A DNA stretch of 64,000 bases from Drechslerella dactyloides (taxonomy: Eukaryota; Ascomycota; Orbiliomycetes; Orbiliales; Orbiliaceae), in NCBI GenBank assembly GCA_020064725.1, contig JAGTWJ010000006.1, positions 1,612,001 through 1,676,000 of the forward strand, written 5' to 3'. Position numbers and translations under genes: made by a program. This document shows positions 46,757-58,964 of the stretch, in pieces. The notes under the pieces were generated by a model. That model had not been told where the DNA came from, did not search any database, and was given only the letters and a program-made list of their open reading frames with translations. How positions within the stretch are numbered: position 1 is the stretch's first letter; the number at the start of each line of letters is the position of its first letter.

Positions 46757-47621
46757 AAGAATGGAATACTCGCCACACTTCCACTGAGGAATACGGTTTT
46801 GCGAATTTGGTAAAATTGCGACCTGCAGCAGGGAAATTACATACGAGATAGACGTATGAACATCTGCCCCAGCTTGCAGCACGTTCATGAAGTTCACTTG
46901 GTCTTTCATACGACTGTATTATACACATAGCATGGCGTCTTCGTTGGATATTGGGTCACATCTTCTCTCATCAGCTTAGCATGAAATTATACTACTGCGA
47001 TATTGTCTTTCGAATCCCAACAAAGTTCCGTATACAAATGCACACGTTTCTCACAGCACTCGGTCCTGATTGGTTAGCCAGAAAATTACTTCCCAAGCAC
47101 AGGTATATGTACATTAATTAATACTTCAAGTGCTTGACCACCTTGTGTCTAGACTACCTTATCAAATGCAGAAAGAGGACTGCTTGAATAAAGCTTCTAT
47201 ATAAAATTGGACCCGTTGACGAAAGTCATGACAAGGCAATTGCAAAGCCACTTTCACAACCCTAAGTAAGTAAGTACATGCACTTAATTACTTATAAAAA
47301 AAAGGAAAATTTAAAAAGGCAAAAATACTTCACAACACTTCGCGGTTGGAAACGTATGAACACACTGGTCTCGGGGCAGACGCCGAGTCTCGCTGTTGTC
47401 ATGAACACACTTCGTCTTGAAGTCTTGATTCTTAGTTGCTTTCGAACCTGTAAGAAAATAGCGATGCCAATTCCGATTCCCCTGTTCGCTAACGTAGACC
47501 TGCTAACATAGACCTGCTAGCTCATCAAGCGAACGTTTGAAAGTATGTGTAGCTTGTTTTAACCGTAAAATCTGATAATAATGAATAGAAACCGCAGCTC
47601 CTCTACCAATATCTCTTTCGC
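46757..47621. other. convergent intergenic region
   Basis: This lies between the BCS1-like gene and the end of the cysteine-rich GPI-type gene. It is AT-rich without gene-like frames (longest 77 codons, 47278-47511) and probably carries both 3' UTRs. Confidence 0.5.
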
Positions 47622-48237
47622 TCAAGGTATGATCAAGAATACGCACACCAAAGCCACAAATAATGCGACTCCTGAGGTTCCGATGCGTACTGCGCCACTA
47701 GTTGGGGTTGGGCCAAAACTGCTGCCAGTTTGGGTCGATGTCGGAGCATAGTTGGTAGGAGTGGTGGCAGCTGAATTCAGGGGATTAACACAACCTCCCC
47801 TCCTTCCACTGTAAAAGATTGTTAATCCGTAAAGCTCACGTAATCATTGGCAAAATTAAAATACTGTACTCCGGAGAAACATACCTACGACAGCACTTAT
47901 TGTCAACACAATTATAACCACCCAGGCAAGAGTAGACTACATTCGGGAAACAAGCATCGAATCAGCGGATTTCTTCTTCACACGCAAATGTTTAGTTCTT
48001 AAGTCCGTCCTAGTTCGCGGTGCACTTACGAAACACGCCAGCAGCATCAGTGCAACACGTCCCTCCACAATACCCTGGAGCACATAGCCGCTGCCCACGA
48101 AAGCATTCAGTTTGTCGCTTCAGGACCTCATTCACAGGAGACATTTCTCTATGCGTAAGCCCGCCATACTGTTGAGCTATCACCGCTTCGGTAATCAAGA
48201 TAAATGATAGAATGTAGGCAAAAATGGTTGGAGCCAT
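47622..48237 (-). CDS. small cysteine-rich secreted protein with GPI-type C-terminus (three exons, 148 aa)
   Basis: Spliced model on the minus strand: exon 1 48237-48030, exon 2 47936-47885, exon 3 47808-47622 (447 bp). Introns have GTAAGT...TGTAG and GTATGT...TACAG ends, and phases 1 and 2 are kept. Residues 1-21 are a signal peptide (MAPTIFAYILSFILITEAVIA), and VLKR near residue 40 is a possible Kex2 site. Then follow ten cysteines in two clusters: CFRGQRLCAPGYCGGTCC and, after the first intron, CLGGYNCVDNKCCR, with one more in RGGCVNP. A Ser/Thr/Pro-rich stalk (PTNYAPTSTQTGSSF) and a C-terminal hydrophobic tail (SGVALFVALVCVFLIIP) indicate GPI anchoring at the plasma membrane or wall. The cysteine pattern, with two CC pairs, is not the eight-cysteine CFEM pattern. 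If only the first exon is read, the protein seems to be a 75-residue peptide. Function unknown. Confidence 0.8.
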
Positions 48238-51200
48238 CGTTAAGAGATCGAAGTGGTTGTCTATTAATTGACAGGTCCTCCTAACGAATTGAAATACCGA
48301 TGAGAATGTTCAGGACTGAGGGGATATCTTATATACGCGATGGGCGCGCGCACGGGTCAACCTCTACGGCTGAACCATGCGTAGTGACAACGATGTTTGT
48401 CCACCGCAATATCAATCTTGTATCTATATTTTCTACTACTTCCTCAGCAAGCAAGCAATCAAGAATGCAGAGATACATGCACTGCCTACTTGCGGAAGAG
48501 AAGGACTCTGAACTCACGTTATGCTGCATATTAAAATAGGTCTCTGCCGTGTTCCAACTGGCATTGCTTCAACCACGTACTATAATTTCCTATAACAGGA
48601 CCCACTACATGTGACTTCACCTTTGGGTTGAGTCCTGAATGTAAGGGTAGCTCTATATATAGTAGGTCTTGTGGACAGATGCCAAGCGGGTTACACGAAT
48701 CTTCCGCGTCGGCCTGTTTTCGCCCAGGCGGGATTTTCCGCTAACCCATCGCGCGCGCTGTCTTGCAAACAAAGCGTCTGGGACAAATAAATGTATCTTG
48801 ATTCTGGAAGCGTGTAGCCTTCTTTTCTTATCAATATCTTCTGGATTTACCTGTATATACAACCACTCCGGGTTCGTCCCCTGAGCAATCTATTCATTAT
48901 TTCAATTTCCCAGATCAAATTCTGAAGATACTTGAATGAATTATAAGAAACTACCCCAAAAGAAAGTTGCAGGCTTAAAGACTCTCGCCTGGCCACTGTA
49001 GACGTTGATATATATCTTCGGGCTTAATTATACGCATAGCAAAGTAGAATACACATGTGTATCTTGTTTGCGTCTCTCTCAAATTCAGTAGCCGGTTCCT
49101 GAGAGCGAATTTTGGCAAATGTTACCTGAATCCCTTAGTTCAAGGACGGCAGACGGCCTTCATGACCGTTAGAATTAACTTACAATCGATTGATGGATCG
49201 GGAGGCTGTGCAGTGGTGCGTATGAAACCAATATATCTATCAAAAGCCAAAATGGCAAGATTTATGAAGCAGTGTTCTCAATCGTTCAGCCTCATTCAGC
49301 TGTTCAGCTGCTTGGCTAGTTGGCTGTGTTACAGCAGTCTCGGCACCAGCGTCACAGCTCGTTCAGTTCAGTATGCGCGTGCGTTGGACGCGTTGGTATG
49401 TTGACCGCTGGTTTGCTGGTACTAAGTTGACCGAAGAACTAAACTAGAATGGGAAAGTCTGCGCATTCCTGTTTTTCAAGCACTGCTAAATTAATATAGA
49501 AATTCCCCAAACTGAATTAACGCTACAGGTCGTTCTATATCATTAGTTGCTCTCCGGATATCCTTGGTGACGAATGAGCGGGCTGCGGGGTAACTCTCTT
49601 TATTCATCAACTCACCATAGGCACAGGAGTCAAAGAAGTAAATATCATCTTGAGATCTCATTGCTATTGCCTTTAAAAGAACCCAGTCTGTTTCGAATGT
49701 TTCAACCCAACGTCGTCTGGCCCCATCTAGTCAAGCCCCATTTAACTATTGGTTGGCAAGCGCAAGACGATAACGCCTGTTCCGCCGTTTGGCCTCCATC
49801 ATAACCTTCCCGAGCGGTATAAGTCCTAAATCATTGAGTCGGTCTCGATCTTGTGGACCAAACTATTTTTTCTAGAAACCGAATCCTATGAGCTGGTGGA
49901 TTTGGCAGTCTCGACATCAACAAAGCCTGGCAACGTTGGCTTGCGTGACCAGAGTAGACCAGTTTCAAACACCAACCCTGAAAAATTATCGATTCTACCA
50001 CCATATTGCTATAGATTCGCTGTGATAAAATAAAGAATCGTTCAATTAGGTAGCCAACCCCTTACAATACTCAGAACGATTCTGCATTAATGATTGATTT
50101 CTGAGAAGAAGAAAAAAAGTATTGGCAGAATGGCAGTTCTTGTATGGATTTTGTCACGGGATAAGTATCGCAATACCTGAATATCATGTTGTACAGACAA
50201 TATCTCCCAGAAGATGCCGATATACACAGTAGAAATATTAATGGGGCGCTCCGGCATTTACTTACCACATATATGTTGGAAGCTAGTACTCGTCTGTATA
50301 CTATACAAAGGCAAGAGGATTGGCGTTTTTATTTGGGTTTAATCAGAATCATACGCTACGGGCATGCATGATAAGATAAATCTCGTGGTGTGATATCATC
50401 AACGAGTAAATTATGTTTAATTATGCTGCATGATGCACTAAGCATCCGGGCTTTCGCGCACCTGGCTAACTTGCGGGCAGCTGAGAAAACCTCCTCTGCA
50501 TGGTGCGCTCAGCAAGTGTCTACACTAAGTCTATTATCACGGGGTTGAAATAGCAGAATCGGTATATATTTCAGAATATATTCTCACCTCTCAAGTTGGT
50601 TCCGAGGTCCTGTCATGTGAGCTAGCTAGACCGAGCTGAATATGGTACGCGTATTCCGTTTGCATCGCCGTATTAGTCTTGGCCTAATCTCGAAGCTATC
50701 ATGGCTTTCTGAATTAGTTCTAGAAGCTTCGAAGAGTTGAACGTTTGATAGCGACACAATGTCAAGATATCGTGGGCATGCACACTGACAATTCGAGTGT
50801 GACCACAGTAGATCGAACCGTCCTAAGTTAGCGCGAGACATGTCGACGGTTAATAACCTGTGTAACCAGCCCTGTCAGAATGCTACCGTCCTAGTGCGGC
50901 CCCGCAGTGCTCATTTGCCTCATTTGTCGCTAAGACTCATCGATTAAAAACTGATGATCATTAAAATGGAGAACAAGATCAAGGCACGGGACTTGAGTTT
51001 CCTTCCGGCTTTATGTAATCTGTGCTTGTGGGGTCTGCAGCCTATCGTGCTTGCAATCACTTGGATCGCACTGGCGATGCACGGGTGCGGGAGCCGCTCA
51101 GGATAGGGACCACAAGGCTGAGCCAAATTGGCCCTGAACTGTTAGCTCTTGCGTACCACCTTGTCTTACTCCTATCCGCATGCCAAGCGGCCGTTTTCAC

Positions 51201-54026
51201 GGCAACGGTTTTAGTACGGAAAATTTATGATCCTTGCACGCAACCTCGTCATGTGTTCTAGGTCTTTAACTTTCAGCTCAACTGCTGACTGCTGCTGCTG
51301 CACAGACCGATCGCGAAAACGGAAGTCGATAAGAATTTGCCTATGGTCAGATGTCGATCTGGATGGCGTGTTCATATCGGGCTAGAATCCAGAAGCGTTA
51401 TTACGGTCGCTAGTGACCTTCGCTGACCACTTTCCGGGACGCATGCGACAAGCGAGCGCTCCACTGATGGGTACTTCGCTTGTCGCAACTATACTGCTTC
51501 CGTAGCTGACTTGCGATCCAACTATTGCAACTCACTGGTTTCTGACAGTAATCATCGCACGTCCTGATATCTGACATGCCTTTAGCTTCCCCGAAAGATG
51601 CATTCAGCCAGTTGGTGAATATGCACGTGTCGGCAAGTTCTATCCAGTTATTATAGGGCCAGGTGCTTTGATCCTAGCGCATGAGAGAGCTAGCGCAGCT
51701 GAGGGCATGCGTGCAGGAGCGCAGACTACCAGGAGATGATATCTTGTACCCAGGTTCTTGATCATGCATTACAGAAAAATTGACAGCTCACTTATCCTGG
51801 TCCCCTAACCCTCGGAGAGCTGAATGCAGCATCTTGGTCCGGGAACGGCCTGCAATTTGTATCGATATTTTGAGCTGAGATATTCCAATATCGCGGTTCC
51901 ATATGCCCGGGTAAAGTCGCTCCCGCAGCGGTCACTCCTGATAGGCCCAGCGTAATCGCTATGGGCTCGCTGATGGTTTCGTCATCCTGACCAAAGCTTC
52001 CCAATACAAATGCAGACATGATCATAATCTTTCTAAGAGTTCTTCAGAGAACATAATTTCCTTGGCAAAATCAGATGCATTTTGATAGTATATCGATGTA
52101 TCGCGCGAGGCAGGGTTAAAGATGATCCGATGCATCGGACACGTCGATACCAGTAATTAATTCCAGTGTGCCACACCACCGGGACCGTCTTCGAACCCAG
52201 ATCTGCCGAGTAGATGGAGCGCCCGGGTGACGACATCGCTGGACCAAGGGATCATACCCTGCATCCAATGGTAGCTTGTTGAGAGCAGTTCTTCGAGCTG
52301 GAGTCAGACCCAACGTCATGCAGTGATATCAGCGGGTCCCCCGGTTTTTCGTCATTCTTGCACGGTGGTTGCCGGGATGCGATGCTGGCCGATCCAGTGA
52401 GGGAGTCCCTGTGGGAAGGTTACCCCAGCAGTTCCGGTACCTGAGCTAGACCAGTGGTTAGTCAGTAGTGGTAATCCTCTATGTTTGCGACAAAATCGGC
52501 TGTCCTCTAATTTAACCATTAAATATACATCGCAAGAGCTAGCGCTAGGAGTACCACTAAAGCGGGCAGGTCAGTATACTATAAAGGTCCAACCCCTCGC
52601 CCTAAAGGATAAATTATTCCAGGTAGAACCCCAACTACCAACTTACCAACTTATCAATATTGCTATCCACCTCAGACTTTCTTTTCCCAGGCTTTCGTGC
52701 CACCCGTCATTTCCGCCTGCCACGCGTTCATCAGCTTCAACTTGAAAGTTTTGCATTGCTCGGCTACCAGCTTCCGAAAGCTTGCCCAACACAGCCAGCT
52801 CCCAATCCAGTAAGTGACGCGCTTGCGTAACACCCAAATGGGGACACCCACACAGGCAACGCAACTTCCCTTCTCTAGATATCGATCTAGTGCTCTCGAA
52901 CCTCATCTTGACGTAGCTGCCTCATTCCCATGGAGGTTGGAAATACTTTCCACACGTCCAAAGAATTCGAGCCCTGCTGCGATGGGTACCTCCCAGTCCA
53001 CCTGCGCCTTCCACGCATACAGGCAGTGTGTTGCCGGAAGATCCGCCTCATTCTAGCGATGCATCCACGAGCCCTGCAAGGCCTTAAGGCCAGAGCCAGC
53101 TAGGGCTCAAGAATGCTGTTGGTAAACCACCTCACATACCGGCCACAAGGTGGCGCCGAGTGTACCGGTAGCTCCGGGGAATTTTTGCGGTCGGGCCTTA
53201 TCCATTCTAGCAACATGTTCCAATACACGTTCGCTCATCAGCGTTCCCTGGTGGCCAGTGTGAGCACCCGCAGCTTCTCAAGGCCCAGGAATGCTGGCCA
53301 CGAATACCAGACCCTGCTTACCATGCATCGCTTTATCGGAGTCCAGCCGTCGCAGGCGCGTTCCGGTCGAGATATCTAGATGGCAGGTTCTGTCTTGTCC
53401 CCTAGAGCCTTCTAACTCGCCGCGAATCGACAGGATTCCAGGAGGTTGGCCGCATCGCCGGTCAGCCGGGTTGCAGTTCATATACCAGATAGCTCAGAGC
53501 TATAAGGTAGCTGGCGTGCCGCATCTCCTTGCATTCATTTGCATGTCCATTAGAATTCATCAGGGCGATAAAGCTGCTCTACAAAACTATGCGGGTGTCT
53601 CTATTTTCAGTGGCGAGGCGGTCGCCAGATGTCCGTTCTCAAGCCTCAACCAGGGCGCAATCTTGTTTTACATATTTCAAACAATATCTATCAACATCAT
53701 TACGATGCATATCATCTCATCTGCCCCTTAAGCTATCCCCATCATTTACATTATCTCCGATATATTCGTTATTCATATTGCACTTTTTCTTGATACATCT
53801 GAGCTCATGCTCAGTATTGCCACATCGTGGCAGTTATCATCATGCACATCGCGTTATCCTTGCTAGAAAAGCTTACACGTCTATCCCGGCTTCATCTTTA
53901 GTCAGAATACTCGATACTCAGATACCATTGCCCACTAAGATTCAGGATACATTACCCACAAGGACTCACAACCGGACATATTGCATCTCAACTCAACCGC
54001 CACCTACAACACTGATCAACTACAAT
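48238..54026. other. 5.8 kb region without a confident gene
   Basis: A TATA element for the upstream minus-strand gene lies at 48328. Beyond it frames are short. On the minus strand between about 51790 and 52450 there are protein-like stretches in different frames (e.g. QPPCKNDEKPGDP and SEPIAITLGLSGVTAAGA) interrupted by stops, possibly a decayed gene; similar fragments occur at 52640-53480. Typical transposon ends or enzyme motifs are not visible. The last 350 bp are C/T-rich and probably the leader of the GH81 gene. Confidence 0.4.
48328..48335 (-). promoter_or_regulatory. TATA box of the cysteine-rich GPI-type gene
   Basis: TATATAAG on the minus strand, 91 bp upstream of the ATG at 48237, a tight and usual distance. 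Confidence 0.5.
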
Positions 54027-56952
54027 ATGACCAGAGACCATCCTGTCCCTCAAGATGCGCTCAGTATCGAGGACCCGGCGCCAGTCATTCTCTCCTCGCC
54101 GAAGGATGGCCAAGAATTCCCAATAGGAGGTATCGCCTCTAACAAAATCACGGTCCCTATGCCTAGTCCCAGCGCCGGAAGTAACAGCTCGAACGATGCA
54201 TTTTTCGCCGCGACCGCCAATAAGGCAGCTGGTCCCTTTGCCGTAGACATTATGGACCAGCCCATTTCGACAAACCCTCCATTGGCGATGTTTGAGCGAA
54301 AGAACGATCATCCAGTTCCACGGTACTCCGTTACTAATATGGATGGTGTCCCGGTTGGGACGAACAAGTTCTGGGGGAGCTTGGTCCTTGGAAATGGAAA
54401 TCTCGGAGTCTTTGCTCAACCGTAAGTCTCACTACTCCGTTAGGTGACAGTCACGAACAATGAGTGCTAACATACCAATGAAGATACCAAGTTTGGGTCA
54501 ATAAAGACCCAGCACTCTGGGGTCTTGCCATCAGTCATACTGACCTCTCACAACTCGTAAGTTCGCAAACCACATAGCATCATCCGCAACAGACTCCTAG
54601 CTAACACAACGGAAACGAAAGGCGTACGGCCCAGACCCTGGCGCCAACCCTGTTCAGTACTATTATAATCCAATCGGCATCACCTCGATGGCCCTCTCAG
54701 CTACTGAGTTTAACGCTGCCACTAGCTCGGTGACCACCGAGGCTCTCAAGCCTAACTCTGCTCTTGTTCATCTGTGGGCAAACAGAGGCCAATTCCCGAA
54801 CACCAAACGCATGTCCTGTAATATAGTTCATGGGATGGGCTTCGTCACCGGTCGCTATCTCAACCTAACCCCTAAGATCGTCACCGGCGTCTTTTTCCGC
54901 AGTTTCTCTGCCGCAGGGACGGTTGTTGGAAACGGCGCCACCCGCCAGAAGTGGAGCGTAACACTAGAGGATGGGAAACAATGGCGTATCTACGCCACGC
55001 CCAACTCTGGCTCTCGCGAGCTGGAGCTCCGGCTTGTTAACAACAGCATTCTCCAAGCCACGGGTAACTTTTCTGGCACCATACAAATTGCAAAGTTGGC
55101 CAATACAGCACAGGAATCTGCTCTTGACTTGGCGGCTGGTACCGTTGTCACGGATATTAATGTCTCCGCTAGCGTTTCCGGCACAGTCGGCACATATGTG
55201 TTCAACTTCGCCAAGGTCGGCGGGAGCGTCGCGAACGCACCGTTCATGTACGCCCTGCCGCATCAGGTTGACTCCTTTGATTCGACTACCAGGTCGAAGC
55301 TTGTTGGGAGCCTGCAACTCAAGTCTCTCACGCAAGGATTGATGACCGGCATCATCAGCAATTCTTGGACGATGGTGGAAACCGATATGCCGGTGAGCGT
55401 TGGATGGCTTGCTGGCTCAAATAGAAGTTGGGCTTCGAAGACAATCAATGCGATCAGATCATCTATTGCCAGCGATATTGGCTTTGATGTGCTAAATGCA
55501 TCCAACCTATCCAGCCAATATTTCTCCGGGAAGGTCAGTGACATGGATTTGTGAGAAGTGAATGATACAGATGGATACGTGGCTAACCGGTTATATCATA
55601 TAGGCGATTGCTAAATACGCCCAGATCGTGCTGGTAGCATGCGATATTCTTAAGGATGCCAATCTGGTTAGGCAAGGTCTTGACAAACTCAAGGCCGCCA
55701 TCGGCAGGTTCGCTGCGAACAAGCAGATCTACCCTCTCGTCTATGATAGTATGTTGCTATATAATCCCTTCCTATCAATGCTATTACGAAAGAGTACTGA
55801 CAATCCTTCCAGCCAAATGGGGTGGTCTCGTCTCGTCTTCCTGGTGGAGAACCGGTAACGATGGCGAAGACTTTGGAAACGCATTCTACAACGACCATCA
55901 TTTCCATTACGTACGTATCCTACACATTTATAGTCGACTGTGTAAGCTATAACTTAGCTAAATACCACTCCAGGGATACTTTATCTACGCTGCCGCGCTC
56001 CTCGTGCACATCGAGAAGGTCACATATGGCAGTAGCGATTGGCTCAACGCCAACAAAGAATGGATCAATAACCTCGTCCGAGACGTGGCCAACCCGACCA
56101 CGAAAGACCCGTACTTCCCTGTTTCTCGCAACTTTGACATCTTCATGGGCCACAGCTGGGCGACGGGACTGTACGCTCGTGGGGACGGTAAAGACGAGGA
56201 ATCCACCTCCGAGGACTACAACTTTTCGTACGCCATGAAGCTGTGGGGTAACGCCATCGGCGACCAGAATATGGAAGCTCGTGCGAACTTGCAGCTGGCA
56301 ATCTTGAAGAGGGCGCTCAATGCCTACTTCTTGCTTTCTAATGACAACAAGAACCAGCCATCGAACTTTATCGCGAATAAAGTGACTGGCATTGTGAGTT
56401 TCCGATTAAAATCCGCAACTATATAGAGTTGTTAGGTAATTACGGGACGGTCGACTAATAGGTATGATAGCTCTTCGAGAATAAAGTAGATCACACGACC
56501 TACTTTGGCAATTCAATTGAGTTTATCCAAGGGTATGTAGACATTTCTAAGCTCCTCAGACTAGTATAATCCAGCAGACTAACAGAGCGTATGACATAGC
56601 ATCCATATGCTTCCACTTACACCCATCTCCCCGTATATACGCTCCAAGCAATTCTGTCTCGAGGAATGGCTACGGTTCTTCGAGGGTAAGACGGATGCGA
56701 TGAACAGCGGGTGGAAGGGCGTGCTATGGGCGAATGCAGCAATCTTTGCGCCTTATACGGCGTTTAATTTCTTCGCGTCGCCCAGCTTCTCAGCAAGCTG
56801 GTTGGACGACGGCGCCTCGAGGACTTGGTATTTGGCTTTCGCTGCCGGTAAGTCCCGCCTATGCTGCCTATCTAAGCTTGACAATAAAATAGTAGATCAA
56901 TTGAATCTGTACTTACGAGAGGTTGAATATAGGGCTTGGTGGTGGAAGATAA
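54027..56952 (+). CDS. GH81 endo-1,3-beta-glucanase, intracellular Eng2/Acf2-like (nine exons, 790 aa)
   Basis: Exons: 54027-54421, 54484-54556, 54622-55533, 55604-55748, 55813-55910, 55974-56393, 56471-56532, 56600-56847, 56933-56952 (2373 bp). All eight introns are GT-AG and phases are kept. The N-terminal GH81 beta-sandwich shows DHPVPRYSV and GTNKFWGSLVLGNG. The catalytic part has WWRTGNDGEDFG, FYNDHHFHYGYF with the conserved Asp, and MGHSWATGLYARGDG followed by EESTSEDYNFSY with the glutamates expected for an inverting GH81 enzyme. The end reads YLAFAAGLGGGR. The enzyme cleaves internal beta-1,3 bonds of glucan. No signal peptide follows the chosen ATG, and 790 residues is close to yeast Acf2/Eng2, an intracellular member. 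Upstream there is a hydrophobic stretch (SLFILHFFLIHLSS, about 53767-53808) in the same frame but no adjacent ATG, so a secreted isoform cannot be excluded. It faces a GH128 gene tail to tail. Confidence 0.9.
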
Positions 56953-57910
56953 TCGGGTCGGCGGCTTGTCCGCCGGCGGATATGAAATCGCCAGTGTCGC
57001 TCTGTCGTTATGACGGTACGGTACCTATGGGTGGGCTAGTATGAAATTGGATGGGCGTTACATGCGTACGGCTTGCTTTTATTATTCTTTCTTTTTTCAT
57101 CAGGTGTTCTTTGGGTATTCAATATGGTACATGCATGGATGGCTTGGGATGCGTTCATTCTTTCGGTGCTTGGGAATGGTTTCACTTGGGCGGAGGTTAT
57201 ACGGACGTGTTAACGTTACTGCTATGCATCATCGATAGCACTGGCTGGGCGCTCGTTTAATGAAGTAACGAAATGAAATAAATCAATAAAAAAACAATTT
57301 GTTGGTTAGAATATTTCCTGTTGTCGTACCCGGGATACAAAGATACAACTGTAGTTATGCTAGAGGCCTGGGCCTATGGTGGGACATGGATGAATTTGCA
57401 CCTGCCTTCGTTATCGATTGGTGGAGAGTACGCTGGGAGTCAAGATGTCTGACGTCAGCAGGGAAATGAAAGGAATACGATCGCATTCGTATTCGAGTAA
57501 TCGCCTTGAAGTGCACACTAAATTCTAACCAGCGGATGGAAGTCAATCAGGGGAACTTCGTATTCAACCTCGAATTATAATTCATGCTGTTTGTGGGTAA
57601 GTATGTAAAAGAAACTCTGTGCCCGGTGCTGTGATCAGATTTTGCTTCTCATGTATACTCCTCCCAAATGTCCCATATATATACATATCAATACTGCACC
57701 GACTAAACGCCAAAGAACGAACCGCCAGCAAATATTAAATATTGATCGACAGTCCCTAGTATGATGCCCTATCGATATATCATCAACAGTAAAGAATGGA
57801 TGGGCATGCAGGGGAAGCTGGGTAAGTGAGAATATATACAGATCAAATCAGAAGTCAAAATTAGTACGGATGGCCGAGATGATCCCAGGGGTATTATAGA
57901 GCTGGTCAGT
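56953..57910. other. convergent intergenic region between two glucanase genes
   Basis: AT-rich 3' flank of both genes, with AATAAA-like sequences near 57275-57292 that may serve as polyadenylation signals for the GH81 transcript. Frames here (e.g. 57041-57260) are out-of-frame open stretches without features. Confidence 0.5.
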
Positions 57911-58964
57911 CTACACCAGCCAATTCGCGATGACGGCCGCCACCGTAACAATCGATAGCGACACGCCAGCCACACGCGCCCGGGAAGCATCGCTACCGGT
58001 CACCGACGCTGCATCTCTCGAGTTCTTATTCAGATACCATGCACCAATGTACGTCAGCCCGCCGTTCTTATCCAGCAGTGCTGCGTTGGGTCCGACGTTG
58101 CTCACGTCGCTCCGGAACGAGCCGAACCATGTGTATCGCCCCACGCTTTCCATACGGTCGAAATACTCCATTGTCAGGTTGAAGAACTCCTGCGACGGCT
58201 CGACGGGTTGGTGGTTGAACGCGACTTCGGTGAACCAGAAGGTCTGATTTGGGAAGGCAGCGCTGTAGGTGCCCAGGTGGCTCGCGAGACCGTCAAAGTT
58301 GCCATACCAGTGCAGCGGTATAAAGTCGAATGTACAGTTTTTACAGGCGGCCATGAAACTAGATGTTGCGAGGTGTTAGAAACTTCGGCGGAGAAGTGAG
58401 GGGAGCGGGAAGGGGAGCGGGGACAGGGACATACGCTTTCAGCCATTCAAGCCCAGACGGCGCGCCCGTGACGCCTGGCGCACCGAGCTTTATCCCCTTC
58501 TTCGCAAGAGGTTCGATCGACTGTTTCCACCGCGCGGCTGCAGACTCAGGCGGCACGCCGCTGCCGCCTGTGCCCGAGTTTGCCGGGTTATCCGGTTCGT
58601 TGAAGCCGAGGACATACTCGATCTTATAACCCTTGGCCAGCAATTCGTCTACGTCTTTGATGAGCGTGTTATCATAGTCACCCCACAGCATGGGCACAAA
58701 CTCCAGCGGTGTCGCGCCGCCTTCCAGCGAGCGGGTCGGTTTGGTCTCATAATTGTAGTACCATGTCAGCGGACTGCCGGCCTGTACCCAGACCTTGTCG
58801 TCTTGTGGTTTCGGATTCTCCTTGTCGGGGACGTATACAAGGCCGCGCTTGGGATTAGGATTCGGGCCGATTGGGTTCGCAGCAGCCGAGGCGACGTCGA
58901 TCAGGTCCAGGAGAGAGAGGGAGGCAAGAAGGAAGGTGAGTGGTGTTCTTGCTATTGTCCGCAT
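57911..58964 (-). CDS. GH128-type beta-1,3-glucanase with GPI-type C-terminus (two exons, 325 aa)
   Basis: Exon 1 58964-58435, exon 2 58358-57911 with a 76 bp intron (GTATGT...ATCTAG), phase 2 kept. The start at 58964 places a signal peptide at residues 1-27 (MRTIARTPLTFLLASLSLLD). An ATG at 59045 in the same frame would add 27 polar residues in front of it and is less likely. The glycosyl hydrolase catalytic core has KRGLVYVP, SPLTWYYNYET, VPMLWGD, LGFNEPD (proposed acid/base Glu) and WFTEVAF (proposed nucleophile Glu), in the order of GH128/Asl1-like proteins. There are NCT, NQT and NLT sequons. The C-terminus ends with a small-residue stretch (VTGSDASRARV) and a hydrophobic tail (GVSLSIVTVAAVIANWLV), as for GPI anchors. 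Expected role: remodelling of beta-1,3-glucan at the cell wall. It converges on the GH81 gene. Confidence 0.9.
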
